Assembly (NCBI RefSeq): GCF_017352115.1
Contig: NZ_CP071448.1
Location: 3,818,001-3,882,000 of the forward strand
DNA length: 64,000 nt
Source: Flavobacterium endoglycinae
Lineage (GTDB): Bacteria; Bacteroidota; Bacteroidia; Flavobacteriales; Flavobacteriaceae
Reading direction: 5' to 3'
Both the position numbers and the translations under genes were made by a program. Under the pieces are notes generated by a model. The model had not been told where the DNA came from and ran no database searches. It worked only from the letters and a program-made list of their open reading frames with translations. This document shows, piece by piece, positions 44,132 to 52,640 of this stretch. The number at the start of each line of letters is the position of its first letter. Position 1 is the first letter of the stretch.

Positions 44132-46567
44132 ATGAAGAAACTAATTATTTTACTAATCATGCTGTCTGCCGGACAGCATGGTTTTTCTCAAAACTCCGAA
44201 AAAAAAGCCGACAGTACCAGCACACTGCCAAAAGGCGTGCAGGCGTATAACAAAGTAATTACTGATAAAGCCAAAAGCAAATCAGGGCTATTTACAGTTA
44301 GCCAGGTAGATGCGAAATATTACTTTCAGATTCCAGACAGCTTGTTTAATAGATACCTGCTTGTAGTAACACGTTATCTTTCAACACCCGAAGGATTTGG
44401 ACGTTTTGGAGGTGAAAAAGCCAATGAGCAGACCGTTTATTTTGAAAAAGGGGTAAATAATACCGTTTATTTACGATCCTTGCAATACAAGCAAGATGTT
44501 CGTTCAGCCGATTCGATGCTGGCAAAAGCATTAGCAGGAAGTAATGAAAACCCAATTGTTGCTGCTTTTCCAATCAAAACAACGCATCCAGATACTGGAA
44601 ATGTGGTGATTGAAGTAACAGATGCTTTTAAAAAAGAAAATCCGGTTTTTTCTATTGGAAGTACCGAAAAAACAGAAAAAAAATTGACCTCTCTTGCTGA
44701 CGATAAATCTTTTATTGAAAATGCAGATACATATCCAATTAATATCGAAATAAAAACCACGAAAACTTATACAAGTTCTATAGCAAGCAGCGGTACTATA
44801 ACATTAAGATTAAATACTTCAATAGTTCTGCTTCCAAAAATACCAATGCGTAAACGTTTTTTTGATGAAAGGGTAGGATATTTTGCTAACAAATATGTTT
44901 TGTTTGATGATGATGAACAGCGTGCTCAAACCAAATATATTATTCAGCGGTATCGTTTGGAACCCAAAGATAAAGACATTAAAAAATACCTTAATGGCGA
45001 ATTGGTTGAACCCAAAAAACAAATTGTTTATTATATCGATCCGGCAACACCAAAAAAATGGAGGCCCTATTTAATTGCAGGAATAAATGATTGGCAGAAA
45101 GCTTTTGAAGCAGCCGGATTTAAAAACGCAATTGTAGGTAAAGAATGGCCGGAAGATGATAAAACCATGAGTTTAGAAGATGCTAGATATTCTGTTGTAC
45201 GCTATTATGCTTCTGAAACCCCAAATGCCTACGGACCTCGTGTAAGTGACCCTCGAAGCGGAGAAATTATCGAAAGCCATGTAGGCTGGTATCATAATGT
45301 GATGAAATTAGTGCAGAGATGGTATATGATTCAGGCTGGTCCTTTAGATCCAAGAGCCAGAAAAATGCATTTAGATGATGAATTAATGGGACAATTAATC
45401 CGTTTTGTTTCCTCACACGAAATTGGACATACTATTGGTCTTCGTCATAATATGGGAGCGAGCAGTGCTACTCCAGTTGAAAAATTAAGAGATAAAAAAT
45501 GGGTGGAAGCCAATGGGCACACAGTTTCGATAATGGACTATGCTCGTTTTAATTATGTTGCGCAGCCGGAAGATAATATTAGCCCGCAGGGAATTTATCC
45601 TAGAATTGGAATGTACGATAAATGGGCAGTGAAGTGGGGATATGGCTATTTTCCAAAGGCAAAAGATGAATTCGAAGAAGAAACTTTATTAACTAAAATG
45701 ACAACTGACAGTCTAGCCGTTAATCCTAAATTGTGGTTTGGAGGCGAAGGCAAAGATGAAGATCCGCGAAGTCAGACAGAAGATCTTGGAGACGATGCAG
45801 TACTTGCCAGCGATTACGGAATTAAAAACCTAAAACGAGTAGTTCCTAATCTAATAGAATGGACATATCAGCCTAACGATGCTTATGATAATTTAGCAGA
45901 TATGCATAAAGCTGTTGTAAGACAGTATACCACGTATTTATATCACGTATTAAAATATGTCGGAAATAATTATGTTACAAAAAGAACAGTTGATGAAAAG
46001 GGAATAGTCTATCAGCCCGTTCCAAAAGCAAAAGTAAAAGCAGCCATAGAGTATATTGGAAGACAATTATTTGTAGCGCCGCTTTGGATGTATCCGCAGG
46101 AAATTGACCAGCTTATTGCTTTAAAGAGAGAAGATCAAATATTAGATCAGCAGAATCAAGTTCTCAATATGCTTTTAAGTTCAGGAATACTTTACAATAT
46201 CAGTTTAAAATCAATGCAGTTCGAGGGCGCTTATACTGTTCCAGAATTTTTAAACGATTTGCAGCAGACAGTCTGGGTAAAATTTAGCGTCAACGAAAAA
46301 CAAGACTTTTACAGAAGAAGTTTACAGCGCAGTTATATCGAAAAAATGAATTTATTATTACTGCCAAAAGAAACCGAACCAGGAAAAGCATTAAATACCG
46401 CACAGCGAAGTGATATAAGATTATATGGAAGACAGCATATTTTAAAACTAAAAGCTGATATCACAAAGTTGATGAGTACCACAACAGGACTCAATAAAGA
46501 ACATTATGAAAGCATCCTTATAGAAATAGAAAAAATCATTATCAAATTAGACAAACCTACAACATGA
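44132..46567 (+). CDS. Zinc-dependent metalloprotease (metzincin, DUF5117-type)
   Basis: 811 residues. Signal peptide (MKKLIILLIMLSAGQHGFSQ), a long N-terminal region (DUF5117/5118-like: YFQIPDSLFNRYLLVVTRYL), then a metzincin core. The zinc motif is HEIGHTIGLRHN, with His429, Glu430, His433 and His439, and a Met-turn in VSIMDYARF. Such periplasmic or outer-membrane proteases are common next to SusC/SusD pairs in Bacteroidota. In this operon it may act on a peptide or protein ligand, which would argue against a purely glycan substrate. Its stop overlaps the next start codon (ATGA). Confidence 0.88.
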   Translation: MKKLIILLIMLSAGQHGFSQNSEKKADSTSTLPKGVQAYNKVITDKAKSKSGLFTVSQVDAKYYFQIPDSLFNRYLLVVTRYLSTPEGFGRFGGEKANEQTVYFEKGVNNTVYLRSLQYKQDVRSADSMLAKALAGSNENPIVAAFPIKTTHPDTGNVVIEVTDAFKKENPVFSIGSTEKTEKKLTSLADDKSFIENADTYPINIEIKTTKTYTSSIASSGTITLRLNTSIVLLPKIPMRKRFFDERVGYFANKYVLFDDDEQRAQTKYIIQRYRLEPKDKDIKKYLNGELVEPKKQIVYYIDPATPKKWRPYLIAGINDWQKAFEAAGFKNAIVGKEWPEDDKTMSLEDARYSVVRYYASETPNAYGPRVSDPRSGEIIESHVGWYHNVMKLVQRWYMIQAGPLDPRARKMHLDDELMGQLIRFVSSHEIGHTIGLRHNMGASSATPVEKLRDKKWVEANGHTVSIMDYARFNYVAQPEDNISPQGIYPRIGMYDKWAVKWGYGYFPKAKDEFEEETLLTKMTTDSLAVNPKLWFGGEGKDEDPRSQTEDLGDDAVLASDYGIKNLKRVVPNLIEWTYQPNDAYDNLADMHKAVVRQYTTYLYHVLKYVGNNYVTKRTVDEKGIVYQPVPKAKVKAAIEYIGRQLFVAPLWMYPQEIDQLIALKREDQILDQQNQVLNMLLSSGILYNISLKSMQFEGAYTVPEFLNDLQQTVWVKFSVNEKQDFYRRSLQRSYIEKMNLLLLPKETEPGKALNTAQRSDIRLYGRQHILKLKADITKLMSTTTGLNKEHYESILIEIEKIIIKLDKPTT

Positions 46568-47085
46568 AAAAAATATTAATTATTGCATTCATTTTCTTAA
46601 GTACTCTGACTTATGCGCAGTTAACATCAAAAGAAGAAGTTGCTCAGGATTTAGTAGCAAAACGAGAAAAAGAGAAAAAAGAAATCACACAAAGTTACTT
46701 GAATTTAAAAAACAGTCTTTTAGTTTCAGATAGTCTTGCCGTAGTTAAAAACGCAGAAGCATTGAAAAATTCACTAAAAAATTTCAAATTTAAAAAGCTG
46801 AGCCTAGAGCAAATGAGTGAAGCAACAAAAACAAGAAAAGAAATTATAGAATTATCAAGTGCTGTCGCAGCGACCAAAAACATCAATAAACAACGTAAAA
46901 TTTTCGAATCGCTTTCTGCCAAATATTGGAGCCAAGCAGCAAAATTCAAACCAGCAGATGCTACCCTCCATTTACAGGTTTGTCCAATGACAGGCGCAAC
47001 GTGGTTAAGTGATTCTAAAGAAATTAAAAATCCTTATTATCCAAAAAATATGCTGACTTGCGGAGAAGTAAAAGCAAGTTTATAA
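46564..47085 (+). CDS. Periplasmic DUF3347-like putative metal-binding protein
   Basis: 173 residues. Signal peptide (MKKILIIAFIFLSTLTYAQ), a helical body, and a C-terminal motif CPMTGATWLSDSKEIKNPYY followed by NMLTCGEV, with Cys140 and Cys166. This closely follows the signature end of DUF3347 proteins, which accompany heavy-metal efflux parts. The overlap with the metalloprotease gene shows translational coupling. It suggests that metal handling is part of this locus: either supplying the protease with zinc or receiving a metal brought in with the ligand. That is inference. Confidence 0.72.
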   Translation: MKKILIIAFIFLSTLTYAQLTSKEEVAQDLVAKREKEKKEITQSYLNLKNSLLVSDSLAVVKNAEALKNSLKNFKFKKLSLEQMSEATKTRKEIIELSSAVAATKNINKQRKIFESLSAKYWSQAAKFKPADATLHLQVCPMTGATWLSDSKEIKNPYYPKNMLTCGEVKASL

Positions 47086-47182
47086 AATCAAAAATTGAAT
47101 TAGTTCGTATGGATACGGTATTCTGAATAAGGAGCCGTATTTGTCGTTTAGACGCAAACATCAAAATAAATAATTGTGAAAT

Positions 47183-47220
47183 AAAAAAAGCCTGTAAATA
47201 AAGAGTTTACAGGCTTTTTT
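47183..47220. terminator. Bidirectional terminator between the sus operon and tmRNA
   Basis: Stem GCCTGTAAA / TTTACAGGC flanked by an A-run and a T-run, so it works for the plus-strand operon and for the minus-strand tmRNA. Confidence 0.88.
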
Positions 47221-47221
47221 G

Positions 47222-47615
47222 TGGAGTCGCCGGGAATCGAACCCGGGTCCAAACAAGCAGCTAAAGAGCTTTCTACACGCTTATTTCCTGATTGGATTTT
47301 CGTTGTTGAGCTAGGTCAGAAACAACCACCCAACACTTATCTTCTTAAATTTCGAAATCCACCCGAAGCTCATGAATATCTAGGTTTATTTTTACGGTTC
47401 CCCTTGACAGAACGCCACAAACCAAGGCTTTCTAGGAGAATCCAGCTTCCCTACCTTGTAGGGACGTGGCTAATCGTACTATAATTCAGATTATGCAGCT
47501 AAAGCGTAATTATTTTCGCCGTTTAAAAGTGTGAGATCTTATATTTACGAGCAAGGTCTCAATGCTCGGCGTGCTTACTGTTCAACTCGACTCGCTGTCA
47601 AAACCAGTCGACCCC
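47222..47615 (-). ncRNA. ssrA: tmRNA (ssrA)
   Basis: Transfer-messenger RNA that rescues stalled ribosomes. Read on the minus strand, the 5' end GGGGTCGACTGGTTTTGAC pairs with the 3' end CGACTCC to give a 7-bp acceptor stem. The T-arm sequence (GGGTTCGATTCCCGG) is next to the 3' end. The reading frame at 47520-47491 encodes GENNYALAA followed by TAA, a tag of the Bacteroidota type. The CCA end is not encoded. Open frames across this region are not genes. Confidence 0.97.
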
Positions 47616-47628
47616 AAAAATAAGTTTG

Positions 47629-47636
47629 CAAATTTA
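47629..47636 (-). promoter_or_regulatory. -7 element of the tmRNA promoter
   Basis: TAAATTTG on the minus strand, 13 bases before the tmRNA 5' end, matches TAnnTTTG. No TTG is present at -33. The distance would leave a short leader to be trimmed. Confidence 0.4.
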
Positions 47637-47679
47637 GACTTTTTGAAATTACTTTCTATTAAAATTTTTTAAAAAAAGT

Positions 47680-47765
47680 CATAAAGTCCAAAGTCGATAG
47701 TCCAAAGTCAGCATTTGCAAATGTTTTTAAGACTTTACGACCTTTAAACTTTCGGCTTTACGTCT
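47680..47765. repeat. AAAGTC-rich imperfect inverted repeat
   Basis: Repeated GTC-CAAAGTC blocks on the left and GACTTT / CTTTACG blocks on the right flank a perfect CATTTGCAAATG palindrome (47712-47723). The whole could fold as a long, imperfect hairpin just past the stop of the minus-strand hydrolase gene, possibly acting as its terminator. Confidence 0.5.
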
Positions 47766-47771
47766 ATAATT

Positions 47772-48974
47772 TTACTCTTCGTCCTTGAAATTAAAAGGAT
47801 AATCTCCAAAAATAGGAGCTAGTTTACGAACAGCATACGTGTTTCTCGTCATTTTATTTGACAACGCTATTATCGTAACATTTTCCTTCATTAAAGTAAT
47901 GTATGATGAGGTATTGCCATGCCACCAGCCATTGTGGAAATAGTAATTTTGTCCAGTTTCCCAATTAATCATTCGAATTCCTAAACCATAATTCTTAGTT
48001 CCTTTACGCTCGTTGCTGTAACCTGTATAAACTTGTTTTAATAACTCAGGTTTTAAAAAATCTGGCGATTGTCTAGCCCTGTCAAATTTTAAAAGATCTC
48101 TTGCTGTCGAAAAAACGTTTTTATCTCCGTAAACATTATCCAGATAATCAAACCCAATTTCTACGCCATTACCTTTATAAGAAGGAACAATTTTCTTTCT
48201 GTCTTTATCATCATCAAAAACATAGGTGTGTGTCATTCCCAATGGTTTGAAAATCATTTCAGACATAGCTTCTTTATAACTTAGACCTGTAATTTTTTCA
48301 ATAATAAGTGCTAACATCGCATAATTGGTATTGCAATAGCTGAAACGAGTCCCGGTTTTAGATTCCAGACCAATATCTTTGGTAGCCAGAATTTCTAAAA
48401 TATCTTTATTGGTTAATTGATTATGTCTGTCCCAAACCGATTTATCATGATCTGTAAAGTAAGCATAATTACGCATTCCAGTACGGTGACTTAAAAGCAT
48501 TCTAATCGTGCAGTCTTCGTACGGAAACGTTTTTAAAATCGTATTTACTTTTTGATCTAGATCAATTTTACCAGCATTTACCAATTTCAAAACTGCTGTA
48601 GCCGTTAAAACCTTGCTTACAGAAGCAATCTGTACAGGTGTTTCAGGTGTTATTTTAGTACCTTCATTTTTATTCGCAAAGCCATTATAACGTTCAAAAA
48701 TAATTTGTCCGTTTCGAGCGACTAAAAAACTGCCATTCATTGTATTGTTTGGCCAGTTTTTATTATAAAAGTGATTTATTCTGCCAGCTACCGAATTTTT
48801 ATAGGCCTGTGAAATTTTCTTTTCAGGACCTAATGGTTTCATTTTAGGTAAAGTATCTTCGACTGTTGGAGTATTGACTGTATCTGTTTTTTTGTCTTTG
48901 CCACATGAACTTAAAACTAGTATAGAAAAAAGTATTTGTGGTATATTTGTTTTTTTAAGGAAAATCATTTGCAT
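47772..48974 (-). CDS. Serine hydrolase lipoprotein, class C beta-lactamase fold
   Basis: 400 residues. Lipoprotein signal ending ILFSILVLSSC (Cys24). The penicillin-binding fold is shown by the SxxK motif Ser118-Val-Ser-Lys121 (VQIASVSKVL), the YxN motif in RFSYCNTNYA, and a C-terminal HNGWWHG in place of KTG, as in esterase, peptidase and Pab87-type members. Such envelope proteins act as D-amino-peptidases or esterases. Lactam resistance is not implied. Monocistronic. A TATATTTG -7 element lies at 48995-48988, with a TTG 24 bases further up, slightly beyond the usual spacing. Confidence 0.88.
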   Translation of the reverse strand: MQMIFLKKTNIPQILFSILVLSSCGKDKKTDTVNTPTVEDTLPKMKPLGPEKKISQAYKNSVAGRINHFYNKNWPNNTMNGSFLVARNGQIIFERYNGFANKNEGTKITPETPVQIASVSKVLTATAVLKLVNAGKIDLDQKVNTILKTFPYEDCTIRMLLSHRTGMRNYAYFTDHDKSVWDRHNQLTNKDILEILATKDIGLESKTGTRFSYCNTNYAMLALIIEKITGLSYKEAMSEMIFKPLGMTHTYVFDDDKDRKKIVPSYKGNGVEIGFDYLDNVYGDKNVFSTARDLLKFDRARQSPDFLKPELLKQVYTGYSNERKGTKNYGLGIRMINWETGQNYYFHNGWWHGNTSSYITLMKENVTIIALSNKMTRNTYAVRKLAPIFGDYPFNFKDEE

Positions 48975-49145
48975 CGTTCTTTAAAAACAAATATATCGAA
49001 TTCAATTTTGTTGTTTTCTCAATTTTTAGGCTTTAAAATGTGTTTTTTAACATAGTTTTAACGAGTACTTTTTTTAGTGCTTTGTTTTTCAGCTTGTAAC
49101 GGTTTCGAAACATTCTAAATTACATTTTTAAAACAAAATTTTAAC

Positions 49146-49162
49146 TATATTTGTTATATTTG
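49146..49162 (+). promoter_or_regulatory. Two overlapping -7 elements before the dehydrogenase gene
   Basis: TATATTTG occurs twice, at 49146-49153 and 49155-49162, about 60 bases before the ATG. No TTG is found at the usual distance for either, so the promoter is incomplete or activator-dependent. Confidence 0.5.
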
Positions 49163-49216
49163 AAACAAATAACCTGTAAAAAGTTATATTTATTAAACTA
49201 GCAAAAACCTATTTAA

Positions 49217-50425
49217 ATGAAGTTTGGAATTATAAAAGAAAGAAAAAATCCGCCTGACAGAAGAGTTGTTTTTTCTCCTAATGAACTGACAAAATTAAAA
49301 CAAACCTACCATGATGCTTCTGTAAAAGTAGAAAGTTCAGATATCAGAATATTTTCTGATGAAGAATATAAAAACATGGGAATAACCGTTTCTGATGATG
49401 TTTCAGACTGTGATGTTTTATTTGGGGTCAAAGAAGTTCCTGTTGAGAATTTAATTCCAAATAAATCCTATTTCTTTTTTTCGCATACGATTAAAAAACA
49501 ACCTCATAACCGAAAATTGCTTCAGGCAGTTTTAGAAAAGAATATCGATCTGTACGATCATGAAACCATTGTTGATGCGCACGATCATCGTTTGATTGGC
49601 TTTGGAAAATATGCAGGAATGGTTGGAGTTTATAACGGAATTCGTGCTTTCGGAATTAAATTCGAATTGTTTAAACTTCCAAAAGCAGAAACTCTTTCGG
49701 GAAAAGAAGCTTTGATCATGCATTTAAAACGCATAACAATGCCTGCTTTAAAATTTGTAGTTACTGGAACCGGAAAGGTTGGAAGCGGGGCAAAAGAGAT
49801 TTTGGATGCCATAAAAGTAAAAGAAATCACAGTAGATAATTATCTGACGAAAAAATACGCACAAGCAGTTTATGTACAGCTTGATGTTTTAGAATACAAC
49901 AAAAGAAAAGACGGACAGGTTCTGGATTTTAAGGATTTTGTAAATCATCCTGAAGAATATGAATCTGATTTTGAAAGATTCACAAAAGTATCTGACATCT
50001 ATTTTGCAGGACATTTTTATGCGAACAACGCACCTATGATTTTAACTAAGGAAATGTTGAATGCAAAAGATTGTAAATTAAAAGTGGTAGCCGATATTTC
50101 TTGCGATGTAAACGGTCCAATTGCGTGTACAGTGAGATCTTCTACAATTGCTGAACCTTTGTATGGTTATTTCCCTTTAGAAGATAAAGAAGTTGATTTT
50201 TTCCATCCAGCGGCAGTTGCAGTAATGGCAGTAGATAATCTGCCGTGCGAAATCCCAAAAGATGCAAGTGAAGGTTTTGGTGAACAATTCATGGAACACG
50301 TAATTCCAGCTTTCTTCAACGGTGATAAAGACGGAATTCTAAAACGAGCCAAAATCACTGAAAACGGAAAACTGACCGAAAGATTTAGTTATCTACAGGA
50401 TTACGTTGATAATGGAGAATTGTAA
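49217..50425 (+). CDS. Saccharopine/lysine-type NAD(P)-dependent dehydrogenase (AlaDH/PNT fold)
   Basis: 402 residues. The N-terminal part (FGIIKERKNPPDRRVVFSPN) is the conserved front of the alanine dehydrogenase / saccharopine dehydrogenase (LYS1) family. The nucleotide-binding motif is FVVTGTGKVGSGA, and later motifs are VVADISCDVNGPI and VDNLPCEIPKDAS. Family members make lysine from saccharopine or carry out related oxidative deaminations. The protein is close in length to LYS1-type enzymes (about 370-400). The substrate is not certain. It stands alone, with a terminator directly after it. Confidence 0.82.
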   Translation: MKFGIIKERKNPPDRRVVFSPNELTKLKQTYHDASVKVESSDIRIFSDEEYKNMGITVSDDVSDCDVLFGVKEVPVENLIPNKSYFFFSHTIKKQPHNRKLLQAVLEKNIDLYDHETIVDAHDHRLIGFGKYAGMVGVYNGIRAFGIKFELFKLPKAETLSGKEALIMHLKRITMPALKFVVTGTGKVGSGAKEILDAIKVKEITVDNYLTKKYAQAVYVQLDVLEYNKRKDGQVLDFKDFVNHPEEYESDFERFTKVSDIYFAGHFYANNAPMILTKEMLNAKDCKLKVVADISCDVNGPIACTVRSSTIAEPLYGYFPLEDKEVDFFHPAAVAVMAVDNLPCEIPKDASEGFGEQFMEHVIPAFFNGDKDGILKRAKITENGKLTERFSYLQDYVDNGEL

Positions 50426-50446
50426 ATGGTTAATTATAAATTGAAA

Positions 50447-50476
50447 AAAGAGCTTTCTAAATTTAGAAAGCTCTTT
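50447..50476. terminator. Perfect palindromic terminator
   Basis: AAAGAGCTTTCTAAA / TTTAGAAAGCTCTTT, 15-bp arms, with T's following on the plus strand and A's preceding. It ends the dehydrogenase gene and the convergent fumC gene. Confidence 0.88.
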
Positions 50477-50529
50477 TTATTTGAATGTGATGAAAATTAA
50501 TAATTCATCATTAACAATTTACAATTAAA

Positions 50530-51915
50530 CTAGACCATATCCTCAGGTTTCACCCAAGCATCAAAATCCTCAGGAGTAACATAGCCTAAACGGACAGCTT
50601 CTTCTTTAAGAGTAGTACCGTTTTTGTGAGCGGTTTGGGCGATTTCGGCAGCTTTGTAATATCCAATTTTAGTGTTTAAAGAGGTTACCAGCATTAGAGA
50701 ATTGTCTACTAATTCTTTGATTCTTTTATGATTTGGTTCAATTCCTTGAGCACAATGCTCGTCAAATGAAACGCAGGCATCTCCTAATAATCTTGCCGAT
50801 TGTAAAAAGTTAGCTGCCATAACTGGTTTAAAAACATTTAGTTCGTAATGTCCCTGCATTCCACCAACAGCAATTGCCATATCATTTCCAATAACTTGAG
50901 CACAAACCATTGTTAAAGCTTCGCATTGAGTTGGATTTACTTTTCCTGGCATAATTGAAGATCCTGGTTCATTTTCTGGAATGTGAATTTCTCCAATTCC
51001 AGAGCGAGGACCTGAGGCTAACATTCTAATATCGTTGGCAATTTTATTTAAAGAAACGGCCAGCTGTTTTAATGCGCTGTGAGTTTCTACAATGGCATCG
51101 TGAGCTGCAAGTGCTTCAAATTTATTCTCAGCAGTTATAAAAGGATGATTCGTAAACTTTGCTATATATTCTGCTACTTTTACATCGTATCCTTTTGGAG
51201 TGTTTAATCCAGTTCCCACTGCGGTTCCGCCTAAGGCGATTTCAGATAAATGCGCTAAAGTATTTTTCAAAGCTTTTAATCCGAATGCCAATTGTGCTGC
51301 ATAACCTGAAATTTCTTGTCCGAGTGTTAAAGGTGTCGCATCCATTAAATGTGTGCGTCCAATTTTTACAACATCCTTAAATTCAGTTGCTTTTTTAACT
51401 AGAGTAGCATGTAGTTTTTCAATTCCCGGAATTGTAGTTTCTACCACCATTTTGTAAGCAGCAATGTGCATTCCGGTAGGGAAGGTGTCGTTTGAAGATT
51501 GTGATTTGTTAACGTCATCATTGGCTTTTATAAACTGTTCGCCTTCGCCAATTTTAAAACCTTTTAAAACTTGGGCGCGGTTGGCAATTACTTCATTAAC
51601 ATTCATATTGCTCTGTGTTCCAGAACCAGTCTGCCAAATTACTAACGGAAACTGATCGTTTAATTTCCCTTCTAAAATTTCATCGCATACTGCCGCAATA
51701 GCGTCTCTTTTTTCGATTGGTAAAACACCTAAATCGTAGTTTGCATAAGCAGCGGCTTTTTTGAGATAAGCGAAACCTTCTATGATTTCTGCTGGCATCG
51801 AACCTGAATTGCCTATTTTAAAATTGTTTCTTGAACGTTCTGTCTGCGCACCCCAATATTTATCAGCAGGCACTTTTACTTCGCCCATGGTGTCTTTCTC
51901 TATTCTGTATTCCAT
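50530..51915 (-). CDS. fumC: Fumarate hydratase class II
   Basis: 461 residues. Interconverts fumarate and malate in the TCA cycle, in the cytoplasm. The superfamily signature GSSIMPGKVNPTQCE carries the catalytic Ser loop, and further conserved blocks are QTGSGTQSNMNVNEVIANRA, SSNDTFPTGMHIA, GRTHLMDATPLTLGQE and GTAVGTGLN. The length matches oxygen-stable homotetrameric class II enzymes. Monocistronic. Confidence 0.97.
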   Translation of the reverse strand: MEYRIEKDTMGEVKVPADKYWGAQTERSRNNFKIGNSGSMPAEIIEGFAYLKKAAAYANYDLGVLPIEKRDAIAAVCDEILEGKLNDQFPLVIWQTGSGTQSNMNVNEVIANRAQVLKGFKIGEGEQFIKANDDVNKSQSSNDTFPTGMHIAAYKMVVETTIPGIEKLHATLVKKATEFKDVVKIGRTHLMDATPLTLGQEISGYAAQLAFGLKALKNTLAHLSEIALGGTAVGTGLNTPKGYDVKVAEYIAKFTNHPFITAENKFEALAAHDAIVETHSALKQLAVSLNKIANDIRMLASGPRSGIGEIHIPENEPGSSIMPGKVNPTQCEALTMVCAQVIGNDMAIAVGGMQGHYELNVFKPVMAANFLQSARLLGDACVSFDEHCAQGIEPNHKRIKELVDNSLMLVTSLNTKIGYYKAAEIAQTAHKNGTTLKEEAVRLGYVTPEDFDAWVKPEDMV

Positions 51916-51996
51916 TATATTGTTTGTAAAATGTTATTTGTAAAATGTGAAATTTTTGAATTTTTATTTGAAATTTGTTTTGAAAATGAATGCCTT

Positions 51997-52070
51997 AGCC
52001 CTGATGGGAGCGGCATCCTTTTTGTTCTGCCGCGGCGGAACAAAAAGATACAGCGGACAGCAGGTTTCAG
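51997..52070 (+). repeat. Structured intergenic element, candidate dispersed flavobacterial repeat
   Basis: It begins AGCCCTGATGGGAGCGGCAT and holds a 10-bp perfect stem CTTTTTGTTC (52018-52027) / GAACAAAAAG (52038-52047) around a GCCGCGGC loop. An outer CCTG/CAGG pair (52000-52003 and 52061-52064) closes it. Its base composition is much richer in G+C than its surroundings. From memory, elements with this opening and a variable central stem recur in flavobacterial genomes; I cannot verify this here. Confidence 0.55.
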
Positions 52071-52199
52071 CTCTTGAAAAATATACAGCTCTTTTGCATC
52101 CCTTTATTTATGTGGACTTGATGCTTGAAAAAAGCCTTATTTAAAATGAGTATAAATATACGCATAAATGTTATTTAACGAAAATTGATTTGGATTTTA

Positions 52200-52231
52200 T
52201 TGGCGAGAAAAAAATATATACGCTACATTTG
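52200..52231 (+). promoter_or_regulatory. Consensus promoter of the 57-residue membrane protein gene
   Basis: TTG (52200-52202), 21 bases, TACATTTG (52224-52231), a full match to TTG-N(17-23)-TAnnTTTG, 27 bases before the ATG. Confidence 0.75.
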
Positions 52232-52258
52232 TCGTAACATTCAAAAATTCCGGAAAAC

Positions 52259-52432
52259 ATGTTTGAATTTTCACAGTACTTAGGCTTTTTACTTTTCTTA
52301 ACCATACTAACTATAGGGTTTTGGTTAATGTTTTTCTTAGTTGGTTTCGTATCTTACTGGGTTACGGGTGCTAGCTGGGAAATGATCAAAGAAAAAAGAG
52401 CTAAAAAAAGACAAGAAGAACAATCTATTTAA
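52259..52432 (+). CDS. 57-residue single-unit membrane protein
   Basis: A short frame, MFEFSQYLGFLLFLTILTIG onward, with two hydrophobic segments (about 8-20 and 22-38) and a charged C-terminal tail (EMIKEKRAKKRQEEQSI). It is supported as a real gene by its own consensus promoter 27 bases upstream and a terminator about 20 bases downstream. No family is recognised. A small inner-membrane protein, possibly a regulator or subunit. Confidence 0.72.
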   Translation: MFEFSQYLGFLLFLTILTIGFWLMFFLVGFVSYWVTGASWEMIKEKRAKKRQEEQSI

Positions 52433-52452
52433 TTTTAGATTGATGTCATAAG

Positions 52453-52484
52453 AAAAGGACCCGTTTTTACGAGTCCTTTTTTTT
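52453..52484 (+). terminator. Terminator of the small membrane protein gene
   Basis: Stem AAAAGGAC / GTCCTTTT with a 12-base loop and a T-run. Confidence 0.82.
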
Positions 52485-52500
52485 GTGCCCAAAAAAAACG

Positions 52501-52606
52501 AAATTCCAATATTGAAATTCCAAATTCCAATCCCGAAGTTTCGGGATAAATTTGAATAAAAAAATCCAAATTCCAATTTAAAAATTGGAATTTGGATTTT
52601 TTTTTT
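52501..52606. repeat. AAATTCCAA-type repeats with long hairpin
   Basis: Several AAATTCCAA units are followed by a TCCCGAAGTTTCGGGA hairpin (52531-52546) and a very long stem, AAAATCCAAATTCCAATTT (52561-52579) / its complement (52582-52600), extended by A and T runs. It lies just past the stop of the minus-strand TonB receptor gene, so it probably acts as that gene's terminator. A related hairpin is at 57691-57733. Confidence 0.75.
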
Positions 52607-52640
52607 TGGAATTTCCCAAAGGGTTGGAGTTTAAAAAATA

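Larger units (their letters stand above)
51916..52258. other. Intergenic region with structured repeat and promoter
   Basis: Between fumC and the 57-residue membrane protein gene. It contains a tandem TTGTAAAATGT pair near the fumC start, the structured element at 51997-52070, and the promoter at 52200-52231. A 65-codon frame through the structured element is not considered a gene. Confidence 0.65.

Noticed and set aside
47221..47484. Open reading frame of 87 codons on the plus strand
   Set aside because: It lies entirely within the antisense of the tmRNA gene; its residues reflect the tRNA-like part and the pseudoknots.
47680..47765. AAAGTC-rich repeats as a possible CRISPR-like array
   Set aside because: The units are short and imperfect, have no regular spacers, and are arranged as an inverted repeat next to a gene end. 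No cas genes are in the window.
51947..52144. Open reading frame of 65 codons on the plus strand
   Set aside because: It runs through the structured intergenic element at 51997-52070, has no promoter close to it, and its sequence reflects the hairpin.
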